64,000 bases of DNA from Deltaproteobacteria bacterium (GTDB taxonomy: Bacteria; Desulfobacterota; Desulfomonilia; UBA1062): positions 62,001 to 126,000 of the forward strand of contig JAHDQN010000022.1 in the NCBI GenBank assembly GCA_018433775.1, given 5' to 3'. Shown here one piece after another: positions 45,203-54,200 of the stretch. Numbering within the stretch: position 1 is the first letter of the stretch; each line of letters opens with the position of its first letter. The notes beneath the pieces are model-generated. The model saw nothing but the letters and a program-made list of their open reading frames with translations, made no database searches and was not told the origin of the DNA. The translations under genes and the position numbers were made by a program.

Positions 45203-46213
45203 ATGAGACCTTCGTTTCTGCCCCGTCTGGTGAACGGGCCCCTGTTCGATCCGGTGGTCTATGTCCGGATACTCAATGAACGCAAGGCCCTGCTCTTCGA
45301 CTGCGGTCATTTCGAGGGCCTAGCTCCCCGGGAGCTTCTCTCCCTGGAGGCTGTCTGCATCAGCCATACCCACATGGATCATTTCATGGGGCTGGACAGG
45401 GTCCTGCGCGCAATCCTTCACCGGGACAAGCCCCTGACCGTCTACGGACCCGAAGGAATTACCGGGAAAGCCCTCTCAAAGCTCCAGTCCTACACCTGGA
45501 ACCTGGCTTCCGGATACGGTCTGGAGATTACCATCTGCGAGATACTGCATGACAGCATGCACATCACCAGGACCAGGGCAGATGCCGGGTTCGCCGAAAC
45601 CCACCGGAGCACAATGCCCCGCGAGGGCACGAGAGTATCCGCGGACTCACGCTACACCCTGGACGCGGTAATCCTTGAGCATACCGTTCCCTGCCTGGCA
45701 TATGTGCTCAAGGAGCCCTTTCACCTCAATATCCTGAAAAATGCATTTGCGGGCAGGGGCTATCTTCCGGGTGCCTGGGTGGGCACGCTCAAAGAGCACA
45801 TCTTTGCCGGCCGGATGGATGAGCTCATCCCGGTGGACACCCATACCGGCATAAAGGAGGTGCGGGTCTCGCAGCTCAGGGAAGAGCTCGTGACCACAAC
45901 ACCCGGACAGTCCCTGGCCTTTGTCACGGATATCGCCTGTTCCCGGGAAAACCTGGCGGCGCTGCAGGGTCCGGCTCACGGGGCGGATATGCTTTTCATC
46001 GAGGCATACTATCTCCACGAGCTGAAAGACCACGCAGGCGCACGGGGACACCTCACCGCACGGCAGGCGGGTATGATCGCCGGGATGCTGGATGCCGGGC
46101 AGGTCGTTCCCATGCACATTTCTCCGCGATATCACGACCGGCTCGACGAGATCCGCGCTGAGGTAGATGCAGCATGGCGTGGGGCTTCAGAACCCGGCGG
46201 ATCAATGGGATGA
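45203..46213 (+). CDS. Metallo-beta-lactamase-fold hydrolase (RNase Z-like)
   Basis: The 336-residue protein has the metal motif HTHMDH at 55-60 and further likely ligands in TDIACSR (aspartate) and VPMHISPRYHDRLDE (histidine). This is the RNase Z/ElaC-like MBL layout, and the late histidine-rich stretch is typical. It may process tRNA 3' ends or act as a phosphodiesterase on another substrate. Neighbours (cheZ-like, rfbC) do not point to a pathway. It is 23 bp beyond the CheZ-like gene and could share its transcript. Confidence 0.75.
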   Translation: MRPSFLPRLVNGPLFDPVVYVRILNERKALLFDCGHFEGLAPRELLSLEAVCISHTHMDHFMGLDRVLRAILHRDKPLTVYGPEGITGKALSKLQSYTWNLASGYGLEITICEILHDSMHITRTRADAGFAETHRSTMPREGTRVSADSRYTLDAVILEHTVPCLAYVLKEPFHLNILKNAFAGRGYLPGAWVGTLKEHIFAGRMDELIPVDTHTGIKEVRVSQLREELVTTTPGQSLAFVTDIACSRENLAALQGPAHGADMLFIEAYYLHELKDHAGARGHLTARQAGMIAGMLDAGQVVPMHISPRYHDRLDEIRAEVDAAWRGASEPGGSMG

Positions 46214-46437
46214 ACCCTCAAGCCCTTCGACCCTTTCTAAGCAGCAGGCTTGAAGGGGAGTCAGGCCCCCACCTTTTGTTCGCCCTGAAGAAGTGAGCTT
46301 CAGCAAGGGGGATTGAAAGCGGAGCACGGGCGTGGCATTTGCTTGTACGGCCCGTACGGAGATCATCCTGCCTTGCCATGAGAACGACAATGCGGTAATG
46401 AATCAGACAACATGCATGCATTTGCTGTGGGGACTAT

Positions 46438-46989
46438 ATGAAGATAACAGAAACTGAGCTTTCCGGGGCGTTCCTGCTCGAGCCCGACGTCTACACGGAC
46501 GAGAGGGGATTTTTCCTGGAGTCGTACAGCCTCGAGTCCTTCGACGCGCTCGGCATCACGGCCCGTTTCGTTCAGGACAACTATTCCTTTTCCCGGAAGA
46601 GAGGGGTGCTCAGAGGGTTGCATTTCCAGTACCCGCCTCATTCGCAGGCAAAGCTCGTCTGGGCGGTGACCGGGGCCGTGTTCGACGTCATTGTGGACCT
46701 CCGCGAGAACTCTGAAACGCGCGGCAGGTGGATATCCGTCGAGCTGAGCAGCTCGCCTATGAGGATGCTCTATGTCCCCAGGGGGTTCGCCCACGGATTC
46801 TGCACCCTCACCGATGATACCCGGGTACTCTACAAGGTGGACAACGCCTATGCCCCAGAGGCCGATGGCGGCATCAGGTGGGACGATCCCGATCTGGGCG
46901 TCACCTGGCCGGTCACCCGCCCGATCCTCTCGGCCAAGGACGGGAAGCTTCCCCTCCTGAAACAGATCCCCTGGCAGCCTGCCTCTTAG
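46438..46989 (+). CDS. rfbC: dTDP-4-dehydrorhamnose 3,5-epimerase
   Basis: Cupin epimerase of the dTDP-L-rhamnose route. The 183-residue protein has FLLEPDVYTDERGFFLESY near 11-29, FVQDNYSFSRKRGVLRGLHFQ near 42-62, and YVPRGFAHGFCTLTDDT near 111-127, with the catalytic histidine in LRGLH. rfbA, rfbB and rfbD are not nearby, so this is an isolated copy. It could serve the glycan cluster at 28.7-34.1 kb. Confidence 0.92.
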   Translation: MKITETELSGAFLLEPDVYTDERGFFLESYSLESFDALGITARFVQDNYSFSRKRGVLRGLHFQYPPHSQAKLVWAVTGAVFDVIVDLRENSETRGRWISVELSSSPMRMLYVPRGFAHGFCTLTDDTRVLYKVDNAYAPEADGGIRWDDPDLGVTWPVTRPILSAKDGKLPLLKQIPWQPAS

Positions 46990-47203
46990 TCCGTACACCG
47001 AGGCAGCCGCGGCCGAATGGGCGCATGTGTGTAATCATTTCAAACGCTCCTGTCGATAGGGGGAAGTACAGAGAGCGGATGTCTTGCGTTCCCTTTCTCA
47101 TAGCAGGGACGAAAGATGAGCATATACTCAGGGAGGAATACGGTATTTCCATGAATACAGGGATTCGGAATCCGGCTGGGAGAAAAGGGGGAGGGGTCTG
47201 ATC

Positions 47204-48184
47204 GTGTCGTCTCGTGTCAAGGAAACCGGGGAGGAGAAGGGAATCGTCTTCAGGGATCTTCCCCTGTCCATCATGAGGATCAACGAGCGGTACGATTTCG
47301 ATATCTACCTGCAGATCAGGGGAGACTACCGGCTCTTTGCCGCAAAGGGTGCGCTCTTCACCGATCAGCACACCAAGCTCCTGGCGGACGGAAGCATCAG
47401 GCTCTATGTCAAGAACGAGGAATGGGACAAGGTCGAGGAGTACCAGATCAACTATCTGAGCCGCATTCTTGCGGACCCGTCCGTGAACTCCCACGACAAG
47501 GCCAGTGTGGCCTTTACGGCCTCCATGAAATCGATCCGGGAAATCTTCCATTCGGTCGAGTCGAGAACGATTCGAGACGTGGAGAAAAACGCCGAGGAAA
47601 TGGTTCAGCTCATCCTGTCGGAAGAAGAGGTGATGGAGAACCTCGTCTGGATCGAGAGTCACGATCACTTTACCTATCAGCACTCCGTCAGGGTCGGCAT
47701 ATACGCTACGGCACTGACCATCAAGCTCTTCAACGACAAACTGACCAAGCAGGAGATGGCGGCCTTGAGCGCGGGCTATTTTCTCCATGATATCGGTATG
47801 GCCCAGGTTCCCATGAGGGTTTTGGAAAAGAGCCATCCACTGACTCCGAGCGAGTGGGGACTCATCAGGATGCACCCCATGTGGGGATATGACCGTCTCC
47901 TGGAGACCGGACACCTTACCCCCGAGGCTGCCGCCATTGTCCTGTCCCATCACGAGCGGCACGACGGCAGCGGCTACCCCTTTGCCCGGGAGGGCGATGG
48001 GATCCCCGCATATGCAAAGATCTGCGCCATTGCCGATACCTTCGAGTCGCTCACCGCGTCGAGGCCTTACCGGAAAAGCGTAAAACCCTTCCACGCGCTT
48101 AAGATCATGCAGCAGGAGATGGCCGCAGAATTCGATGCCGAGATGTTCAAGTCGTTCATCCTGCTTCTCGGGCCGGGCAGCTGA
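47204..48184 (+). CDS. HD-GYP domain protein, likely c-di-GMP phosphodiesterase
   Basis: The 326-residue protein has a cytosolic N-terminal region of ~140 residues with no recognised sensor, and an HD-GYP domain. The motif set is complete: HDIG at 195-198 and HHERHDGSGYP at 249-259, with ADTFESLTASRPYRK after it. These residues bind the metal centre that breaks c-di-GMP. The start is GTG 47204 behind GGGAGGGG. It pairs functionally with the GGDEF enzyme at 57.8 kb, but is not linked to it in an operon. Confidence 0.9.
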   Translation: MSSRVKETGEEKGIVFRDLPLSIMRINERYDFDIYLQIRGDYRLFAAKGALFTDQHTKLLADGSIRLYVKNEEWDKVEEYQINYLSRILADPSVNSHDKASVAFTASMKSIREIFHSVESRTIRDVEKNAEEMVQLILSEEEVMENLVWIESHDHFTYQHSVRVGIYATALTIKLFNDKLTKQEMAALSAGYFLHDIGMAQVPMRVLEKSHPLTPSEWGLIRMHPMWGYDRLLETGHLTPEAAAIVLSHHERHDGSGYPFAREGDGIPAYAKICAIADTFESLTASRPYRKSVKPFHALKIMQQEMAAEFDAEMFKSFILLLGPGS

Positions 48185-48331
48185 CACCTGGTTTTCCCAA
48201 GGCGGTTTTCCCGACCGCGCCGTTTCCTTCAGAATCACTCCGGCAAGAGAGGATTGCACGAAAAAAGGGTGTAAATCGGAGGGAGAAAGCTCTCGCTTGA
48301 CTTCGCCTGCCATTCGTTGTTAATTCGCCAT

Positions 48332-49000
48332 ATGTTTCTGATCGTATCCGGGGGAGATGCGCCCGATCCTGTCTTTCTTCTGGCAAGGGCGAAAAAGGCC
48401 AGGATGATCATAGCCGCCGACAGAGGCGCCGGGTATTGCCTTCGTGCCGGAGTCAGGCCCGATGTCGTGGTGGGGGATATGGACTCCATTTCCCCGTCCG
48501 CCCGCCGCGAAGTGGAGAGGTCCGGGGTCCCCCTCATACAGCACAGCACCGAGAAGGACCAGACCGACACCCAGCTTGCGCTGGATATCGCCCTGGACCG
48601 GGGCGCCGGCTGCATCGAGATGGTCGCCTGCACCGGTGACAGGTTCGATCACAGCCTCGCTAATGTTCACCTGCTCTACGCAGCTCTGAAGGCCGGCGTC
48701 GATGCCGCGATCCTCGCCCCTTCCCACCGGATTTTCCTGGTGGATTCCGAGGCAGGGATAGACGGGATGAAGGGCGCGATCCTGTCCCTGCTCCCGCTTT
48801 CCCTGGAGGCGAAGGGGGTGATCCTTTCGGGGTTTCAGTGGCCGCTTGAGGACGCCGTCATGGAGGTGGGGAACCCCTATGGGATCAGCAACAGGATCGT
48901 CTCGGAGCAGGCCCGGATACACGTGCGTGAAGGGGTGCTCGTCGCTGTGCTCCTTTTCCCGGAGGCAACGGGCGGGGAATGGCCTGTCCCGGAATGCTAG
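48332..49000 (+). CDS. thiN: Thiamine diphosphokinase
   Basis: Makes thiamine pyrophosphate from thiamine and ATP. The 222-residue protein has ADRGAGYCLRAGVRPDVVVGDMDSI near 30-54 and EKDQTDTQLALDIAL near 74-88, the GD-x-DS and D-x-TD motifs of the family, then CTGDRFDHSLANVHLL near 98-113. ATG 48332 is chosen over the TTG frame five codons upstream. The symbol is by family; thiP naming differs between genomes. No thi operon is visible. Confidence 0.88.
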   Translation: MFLIVSGGDAPDPVFLLARAKKARMIIAADRGAGYCLRAGVRPDVVVGDMDSISPSARREVERSGVPLIQHSTEKDQTDTQLALDIALDRGAGCIEMVACTGDRFDHSLANVHLLYAALKAGVDAAILAPSHRIFLVDSEAGIDGMKGAILSLLPLSLEAKGVILSGFQWPLEDAVMEVGNPYGISNRIVSEQARIHVREGVLVAVLLFPEATGGEWPVPEC

Positions 49001-49067
49001 GGCTCGTGGAGCCGGATTGTTTTTCATGACATTGGGGTGGGCTTTTCCAATACATACACAGACCAAA

Positions 49068-49074
49068 GGGAGGG
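49068..49074 (+). promoter_or_regulatory. Ribosome binding site that sets the parvulin start at TTG 49080
   Basis: GGGAGGG lies about six bases before TTG 49080. The frame then opens with KRYLIL and a lipobox. An ATG at 49075 is out of frame. Confidence 0.65.
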
Positions 49075-49079
49075 ATGAA

Positions 49080-49994
49080 TTGAAACGATATCTGATACTT
49101 GTTGTTCTGGCCTGTTTCACTCTCGCAGGATGCGCGCAGGATACGGGAGAATCCGGCAGGGACGCCCGGTCGGATGAGGATGTCGTCGCTCAGATCGCAG
49201 GCGAGACCATCACGGAGGGCGACATCGAGGAGATCATCTCCCATATCCCTGCCCAGTACCGGGCGAAATACTCTTCTCCGCAGGGCCGGAAAGAGATCGT
49301 CGACGGGCTCGTCGAGATGAAGATGCTCGCATGGGAGGCGCGCAGGAAGGGCATCGACAAACAGGAACCCGTGAAGGTGAAGATCGGTTACATCATCGAC
49401 CAGACCCTGGCAAAGGAGCTGGAGAACGACCTGAGAAAGTCCGTGAAGGTGAGCGAGGCGGACATCGAAAGCTACTACCGCGAGCATCTCGACAAGTACG
49501 TCACCCCGGAGCGTGTGAAGGCCAGGCACATCCTGGTGGAAAAGCAGGGCCTGGCCGGCGATCTTCTGGGCAGGCTCAAGAAAGGGGCCGACTTTCAGGA
49601 GCTGGCCAAGAAACACTCCACCTGCCCGTCCGCGGACAAGGGCGGAGATCTCGGCTGGTTCGGCAGGGGCAAGATGGCGCCGGAGTTCGAGGAGGCGGCT
49701 TTCGCGCTGAACAAGGGCGAGCTCAGCGGTGTGGTGAAATCGTCATTCGGGTATCATGTCATCCGGTTGGAGGATAAACGGGAGTCCAGAACCAAAACCC
49801 TGGATCAGGTGAGGAAGTCCATCGAGCGGACCCTCCAGAAAAAGCAGGCGGAGGCGAGGATGGCCGAGCTCAAGGACGACATCAGAAAAAAGGCGGGCGT
49901 GACCGTGAACGACGGATATTTCAGCAAGTTCCCGGCGCAGGGCAGGCCCGGGGTGGAAAAGGTCCGGGAGCCCGCGGAGCCGGAAGGGGAATAG
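49080..49994 (+). CDS. Parvulin-type peptidyl-prolyl isomerase, lipoprotein (SurA/PrsA-like)
   Basis: A 304-residue secreted chaperone. The N-terminus LKRYLILVVLACFTLAGC has a lipoprotein signal with lipobox LAGC, so it is probably anchored in a membrane facing the periplasm. A SurA-like helical segment precedes the parvulin domain near 140-230 (RHILVEKQ, HSTCPSADKGGDLGWFGRG, PEFEEAAFALNKGELS, YHVIRLEDKRESRT). The start is TTG 49080. It lies 9 bp before gspF, so it may help fold or deliver substrates or components of the type II secretion system. Confidence 0.9.
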   Translation: MKRYLILVVLACFTLAGCAQDTGESGRDARSDEDVVAQIAGETITEGDIEEIISHIPAQYRAKYSSPQGRKEIVDGLVEMKMLAWEARRKGIDKQEPVKVKIGYIIDQTLAKELENDLRKSVKVSEADIESYYREHLDKYVTPERVKARHILVEKQGLAGDLLGRLKKGADFQELAKKHSTCPSADKGGDLGWFGRGKMAPEFEEAAFALNKGELSGVVKSSFGYHVIRLEDKRESRTKTLDQVRKSIERTLQKKQAEARMAELKDDIRKKAGVTVNDGYFSKFPAQGRPGVEKVREPAEPEGE

Positions 49995-50003
49995 GAGAGG
50001 ATC

Positions 50004-51227
50004 GTGGCGTTATACACCTGGAGCGGTTTCACGGAAAAAGGCAAGGTCACCCAGGGCATGATCGATGCCACGTCCACCCGGGAGGCCAAGCTCAAGCTCC
50101 GCTCCCAGGGCGTGTTCGTGAGCTCCATTGCCGAAGAGGCCTCAACGCCCGCCCCCAGTGTGAAAGATATCTCGCTCAAGCGGTTTCTCGGCAGGGTCAA
50201 GCTCGAGGATGTCACGGTCATGACCAGGCAGCTCTCGACCCTGGTGGGGGCGTCGATCCCCCTGGTGGAGTCTCTGAGCGCGCTGTACGAGCAGACCGAC
50301 TCGCCCGCCATGAAGAAGACGATAGCCCAGGTCAGGGACGCGGTGAACGAGGGTCTGTCCTTTGCCGACGCCCTCTCCCAGCACAGGCGGGTCTTCTCCG
50401 ACCTCTACGTGAACATGGTCCGCTCCGGAGAGGCCAGCGGGGCCCTGGACGTGGTGCTGCTGAGGCTGGCCGAGTTCCTCGAAGGCCAGCACCGGCTCAG
50501 GTCCAAGGTGGGGGCGGCCCTCATCTATCCCCTGGTGCTGTTCGCGGTGTCGGTGGTCGTGCTCTTCTATCTCCTGACTTCTGTGGTGCCCAAGATGGTG
50601 GGCATGTTCGAGAGCATGGAGCAGGTTCTGCCCCTGCCCACCCGCATCCTCATCGGGGTGAGCGATTTTCTGGGCATGACCTGGTGGGCCTTTGCCGCGG
50701 CGGCCGTGATCGCGGCCATCTTCTTCGTCAAGTGGAGACAGACCGTGCAGGGGGCGGCGAAGTTCGACCGGTTCAGGATGAATATGCCGGTCTACGGTGC
50801 CATCTACCGGAAGATCTCGGTGGCCAGGTTCGCGCGGACCCTGGGCACCCTGCTCTCGTCGGGAGTGCCCATCATCGAATCCATGAAGATCGTCAAGACC
50901 GTGGTGCAGAACAAGGTCATGGAGTCCTGCATCGAGGATTCCATCGGCGAGGTCATGGAAGGCTCCAGCATCGCGGCGCCGCTGAAGAAGTCAGGCGTGT
51001 TTCCCCCCATCATCGTTCACATGATCAGCACCGGGGAAAAGAGCGGGACCCTGGAAGAGATGCTCGTCAAGGCGGCGGACGCGTACGAAGAGGATGTCGA
51101 GACATCGGTGGCGGGGTTGACATCGATACTCGAACCGGTCATGATCGTGGTGATGGGGCTGATCGTGGGTTCCATCGTGCTGGCCATCCTCTTGCCCATG
51201 CTCGAGATGAGCACCATAGTCCGATAG
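50004..51227 (+). CDS. gspF: Type II secretion inner-membrane platform protein
   Basis: A 407-residue PilC/GspF protein that links the assembly ATPase to pseudopilin addition. Two cytosolic GspF domains are seen, with LSTLVGASIPLVESLSAL near 78 and LGTLLSSGVPIIESMKIVK near 280. Hydrophobic segments lie near 173-200, 220-245 and 375-400. MALYTWSGFTEKGKVTQG is the usual start. The ATPase GspE and secretin GspD are not in this window. Confidence 0.94.
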   Translation: MALYTWSGFTEKGKVTQGMIDATSTREAKLKLRSQGVFVSSIAEEASTPAPSVKDISLKRFLGRVKLEDVTVMTRQLSTLVGASIPLVESLSALYEQTDSPAMKKTIAQVRDAVNEGLSFADALSQHRRVFSDLYVNMVRSGEASGALDVVLLRLAEFLEGQHRLRSKVGAALIYPLVLFAVSVVVLFYLLTSVVPKMVGMFESMEQVLPLPTRILIGVSDFLGMTWWAFAAAAVIAAIFFVKWRQTVQGAAKFDRFRMNMPVYGAIYRKISVARFARTLGTLLSSGVPIIESMKIVKTVVQNKVMESCIEDSIGEVMEGSSIAAPLKKSGVFPPIIVHMISTGEKSGTLEEMLVKAADAYEEDVETSVAGLTSILEPVMIVVMGLIVGSIVLAILLPMLEMSTIVR

Positions 51228-51243
51228 AATGGAGGAACATATC

Positions 51244-51693
51244 ATGAAGAATAGGGGTTTTACCCTGCTGGAGCTGCTGGTGGTTATCGTCATACTCGGT
51301 ATTCTGGCGACGTACGTGGGCACCAAGATCATGGGCAAGCCCGACGAGGCCAGGCAGACCCAGGCGCGGATACAGATCCAGGCGCTGGAGAACGCGCTCA
51401 ACATGTACCGGCTTGACAGCGGCGACTATCCGTCCACGGAGCAGGGGCTCAAATCGCTGGTGGAGAAGCCCGTTTCCGGGAACGTGCCCAGGAACTGGCG
51501 GGAAGGCGGATACCTGGACAAGTCGAGGGTACCCAGAGACCCCTGGAGCTATGATTATGCATACCTCTATCCCGGGGTGAGGAATCCGAACGGATTCGAT
51601 CTGTTCTCGTATGGAGCGGACGGCCAGCCCGGAGGAGAGGGCAAGGATGCGGACATCGGAAACTGGGAAGCCGAGACGGACAGCCGGTACTAG
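51244..51693 (+). CDS. gspG: Type II secretion major pseudopilin
   Basis: A 149-residue pseudopilin with the prepilin peptidase site RG|FTLLELLVV at residue ~6, so glutamate at +5 is kept. The fold marks ALNMYRLDSGDYPSTEQGL near 51 and calcium-binding loop residues near the end match GspG. GGAGG lies eight bases before ATG 51244, so the extra residues from 51229 are not used. It is the main fibre subunit. Confidence 0.95.
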   Translation: MKNRGFTLLELLVVIVILGILATYVGTKIMGKPDEARQTQARIQIQALENALNMYRLDSGDYPSTEQGLKSLVEKPVSGNVPRNWREGGYLDKSRVPRDPWSYDYAYLYPGVRNPNGFDLFSYGADGQPGGEGKDADIGNWEAETDSRY

Positions 51694-52180
51694 GGCATTC
51701 ACCCTCCTGGAGCTGATCATCGTCATCGCCCTTCTGGGGATCGTGGTGGGCTACATCGGACCCAGGCTCTACACCGGCATCTCGTCTTCGAGCATGGACA
51801 AGGCCACCCGGGAGGTCCTCACGGTGCTCCAGTATGCCAGGTCCACCGCCGTCACCCGGCACAAGCCCTATTACGTCCGGTTCGATATCGACAACGCCAG
51901 GATCGGTGTCTTCCCCAAGCCCGAGAGCTCCGGCGAGACCCCGGCCATGCTTAAGCAAAAGGATCTCCCCAGAGGCGTGAAGCTCAAGGGCGTCAAGAGC
52001 CCCTATCAGAGCGAAAAGCTCCAGGGCCACCTGGACATCCTGGTGACCCCCGAAGGGGTGATCGAGCAGGGGGTGATCTACCTGGAAGGAGAATTCGGGA
52101 AGATCTATACCCTGGTCGTCAAGCCCTTCTCCGGCATGCTCACGATACACGACCACTACGTGGAGATCGGCTATGGGTAG
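51647..52180 (+). CDS. gspH: Type II secretion pseudopilin GspH-like
   Basis: The 177-residue pseudopilin has the cleavage region RA|FTLLELIIVIALLGIVVGY. Alanine, not glycine, stands at -1, which is unusual since prepilin peptidase strongly favours glycine. Glu+5 is present. The start at 51647 lies inside gspG (47-base overlap). The C-terminal half with a QYARSTAVTRHKPYYVRFD segment fits GspH. It overlaps gspI by eight bases. Confidence 0.88.
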   Translation: MRTSETGKPRRTAGTRAFTLLELIIVIALLGIVVGYIGPRLYTGISSSSMDKATREVLTVLQYARSTAVTRHKPYYVRFDIDNARIGVFPKPESSGETPAMLKQKDLPRGVKLKGVKSPYQSEKLQGHLDILVTPEGVIEQGVIYLEGEFGKIYTLVVKPFSGMLTIHDHYVEIGYG

Positions 52181-52529
52181 GAAGGGCTTCACCCTCCTTG
52201 AGGTTCTCATCGCCGTGACGCTCCTGAGCATCACCTTCGTGTGGCTCCTCAAGTCGACGAACCAGTCCATCGACATGGCCTCCCGGGCGAAGTTCGTGAC
52301 CACCTCCACCCTGCTCGCCCAGCAGAGGATCGCCGAGGTGACAGGGGAGAGAACCGTGCATTCCGGTAACGACGAAGGCGATTTCGGCGAAGATTTTCCC
52401 GGGTACCGGTACACCGAGGAGATCGAACCCACGCCTCTGGACGGGTACTACAAGTACACCCTCACCATCAGGTGGGGAGAGAAAGGAAATCTTGAGACGG
52501 ATTTCGTCGCGTTCCTCTCATCGAGATAG
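52173..52529 (+). CDS. gspI: Type II secretion minor pseudopilin GspI
   Basis: A 118-residue minor pseudopilin with KG|FTLLEVLIAVTLLSI at the start, and the length usual for GspI. It forms the tip complex with GspJ and GspK. Overlaps both neighbours. It ends within the first codons of gspJ. Confidence 0.9.
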   Translation: MGRKGFTLLEVLIAVTLLSITFVWLLKSTNQSIDMASRAKFVTTSTLLAQQRIAEVTGERTVHSGNDEGDFGEDFPGYRYTEEIEPTPLDGYYKYTLTIRWGEKGNLETDFVAFLSSR

Positions 52530-53202
52530 CGGGTTCACCCTCATCGAGCTGCTCATGGCCATCGCCATCGCGGCCATCGTCATGACCGTGGTGAACCTGT
52601 CTTTTTTCCAGGCCCACCGGTCAATCGAGTCGGTAGGCTCCCAGAGACAGACCTACCAGATGGTGAGGGTCGTGATGGACCGCGTGATGAAGGACTTGAG
52701 CTGCGCCTATGTCCCGGCCACCGAGGGGACCGGCCGCACCCTGGGCGAGGAGGACGTCTCCCTGTATCGATTCGTGGGAGAAGACGACTCCGACGGGGAT
52801 ACCGACCTCGACAGCATTCACTTCACCACTGCGGCGGAGCTGGGCCTGCCCGGGAGCATGGGCGGCCTGACCGAGGTGGGCTATTTCCTCAAAGAGATGG
52901 AGGATCTCCCGGGCCGCTATATCCTGATACGCGCGGAGGATCCCCTGCCGCACTACGGGGTGAGCGAGTCGGCGCGTGAGATGGAAGTGGCCGAGGACAT
53001 CACCTCGCTGAACATCGTGTACCTGGACCACAACGACGACGAGAAGGACGACTGGGACCTCGAGCAGAAGCTGGCCCTGCCCCGGCAGGTGAGGGTGACC
53101 ATCGCCTTTGCCTGCGGGGACGAGCCGCTGAGCTTCACGGGGACGGCCCATCTGCCCCTGTCAGAGTTGAAGCTCACCGTGAGCGAGGGGGCCCCGGAGT
53201 GA
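52492..53202 (+). CDS. gspJ: Type II secretion minor pseudopilin GspJ
   Basis: The 236-residue protein has SG|FTLIELLMAIAIAAIVM, the cleavage site of a minor pseudopilin, and a GspJ-like length. TTG 52492 is used, with AAAGGA five bases before; it overlaps gspI by 38 bases. The region after ~90 is strongly acidic. It partners GspI and GspK at the pseudopilus tip. Confidence 0.9.
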   Translation: MRRISSRSSHRDSGFTLIELLMAIAIAAIVMTVVNLSFFQAHRSIESVGSQRQTYQMVRVVMDRVMKDLSCAYVPATEGTGRTLGEEDVSLYRFVGEDDSDGDTDLDSIHFTTAAELGLPGSMGGLTEVGYFLKEMEDLPGRYILIRAEDPLPHYGVSESAREMEVAEDITSLNIVYLDHNDDEKDDWDLEQKLALPRQVRVTIAFACGDEPLSFTGTAHLPLSELKLTVSEGAPE

Positions 53203-54173
53203 GAAGAATAGTGAGAAACAACCGGGGCGTCGTGCTCCTGATGGTGCTCGCCACCATCGTCTTTTTCACCGTCCTGGTGGTCAGCTTCAGCGCGGACCAG
53301 GGCCTCGACATGGAGCTCGCGTACAACTTCCGCGATTCGGTCCAGGCCCAGCATATCGCCCGGGCAGGGATCGAGGCCGCCCGGGTGATGCTCAAAGAGG
53401 ACGACCCCGCCTACGACTCAGACGACGAGGAGTGGGGGAGCTTCAGCGAGTATGCCATGGGCGCCTCCGCGTACCTCGACGGGCCTTCCTTCAGCGGCAC
53501 CCTGGCGGACGAGTGCGGCAGGATCGATCTGAACAGCCTCGTGACCGAGGGCGAGCAGATCTACCGGGAGGCCCAGCTCAAGTATCTCTTCGAGCTCCTG
53601 GAGATCGACATCACGGACGACGAGCTCGACGAGCTCATGAAGTCTCTCAGGGACTGGCTGGACCCGAACGACGAACCCGAGTTCGGCGGCGCGGAGAGCG
53701 AGTACTACCTGTCGCTGGATCCTCCCTATATCTGCAAGAACGGCCCCCTCGACACCCCGGAGGAGATCCTCCTGGTGAAGGGGATGAAGCCGGAGTACTT
53801 TTACGGCACGGAAAACTTTCACGGGATCAAGGATTACGTGACCGTGGGCACGGGCGGGAAGATCAACATCAACACCGCCTCCCGGACCGTGCTCCTGAGC
53901 ATGTCCCGGACGTACCTCACCGAGGATGTGGCGGACGTCATCGAAGACGGCAGGCCCTTTCTGAACGAGCAGGACCGCAGCCGCATCCAGGGGCTGGACC
54001 TGAACGATCCCGCAGACGAGATGAAGTGGATCAAAAAGACCCTGGACGTCAAAAGCAACCTGTTCAGTGCCGATATCAACGGAAATATGCCATCGGGCGC
54101 CAGGATCAACATCAAAACTGTTCTTCAACGCTTTCAAAACGACGTGCGGATAGTGTATTATAAAATATATTGA
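53199..54173 (+). CDS. gspK: Type II secretion minor pseudopilin GspK
   Basis: A 324-residue tip pseudopilin. The hydrophobic N-terminus RG|VVLLMVLATIVFFTVL lacks the glutamate at +5, which is normal for GspK. DECGRIDLNSLV near 107-118 and GGKININTASRTVLLSM near 215-231 are family signatures; the large globular domain caps the pilus. The GTG start at 53199 overlaps the gspJ stop. Confidence 0.93.
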   Translation: MRRIVRNNRGVVLLMVLATIVFFTVLVVSFSADQGLDMELAYNFRDSVQAQHIARAGIEAARVMLKEDDPAYDSDDEEWGSFSEYAMGASAYLDGPSFSGTLADECGRIDLNSLVTEGEQIYREAQLKYLFELLEIDITDDELDELMKSLRDWLDPNDEPEFGGAESEYYLSLDPPYICKNGPLDTPEEILLVKGMKPEYFYGTENFHGIKDYVTVGTGGKININTASRTVLLSMSRTYLTEDVADVIEDGRPFLNEQDRSRIQGLDLNDPADEMKWIKKTLDVKSNLFSADINGNMPSGARINIKTVLQRFQNDVRIVYYKIY

Positions 54174-54200
54174 ACCTTCACTGAAGAAACAGGATGGAAC

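Noticed and set aside
47025-47201. 58-residue open frame between rfbC and the HD-GYP gene
   Set aside because: No ribosome site, no family, and it ends just before the HD-GYP start; most likely chance.
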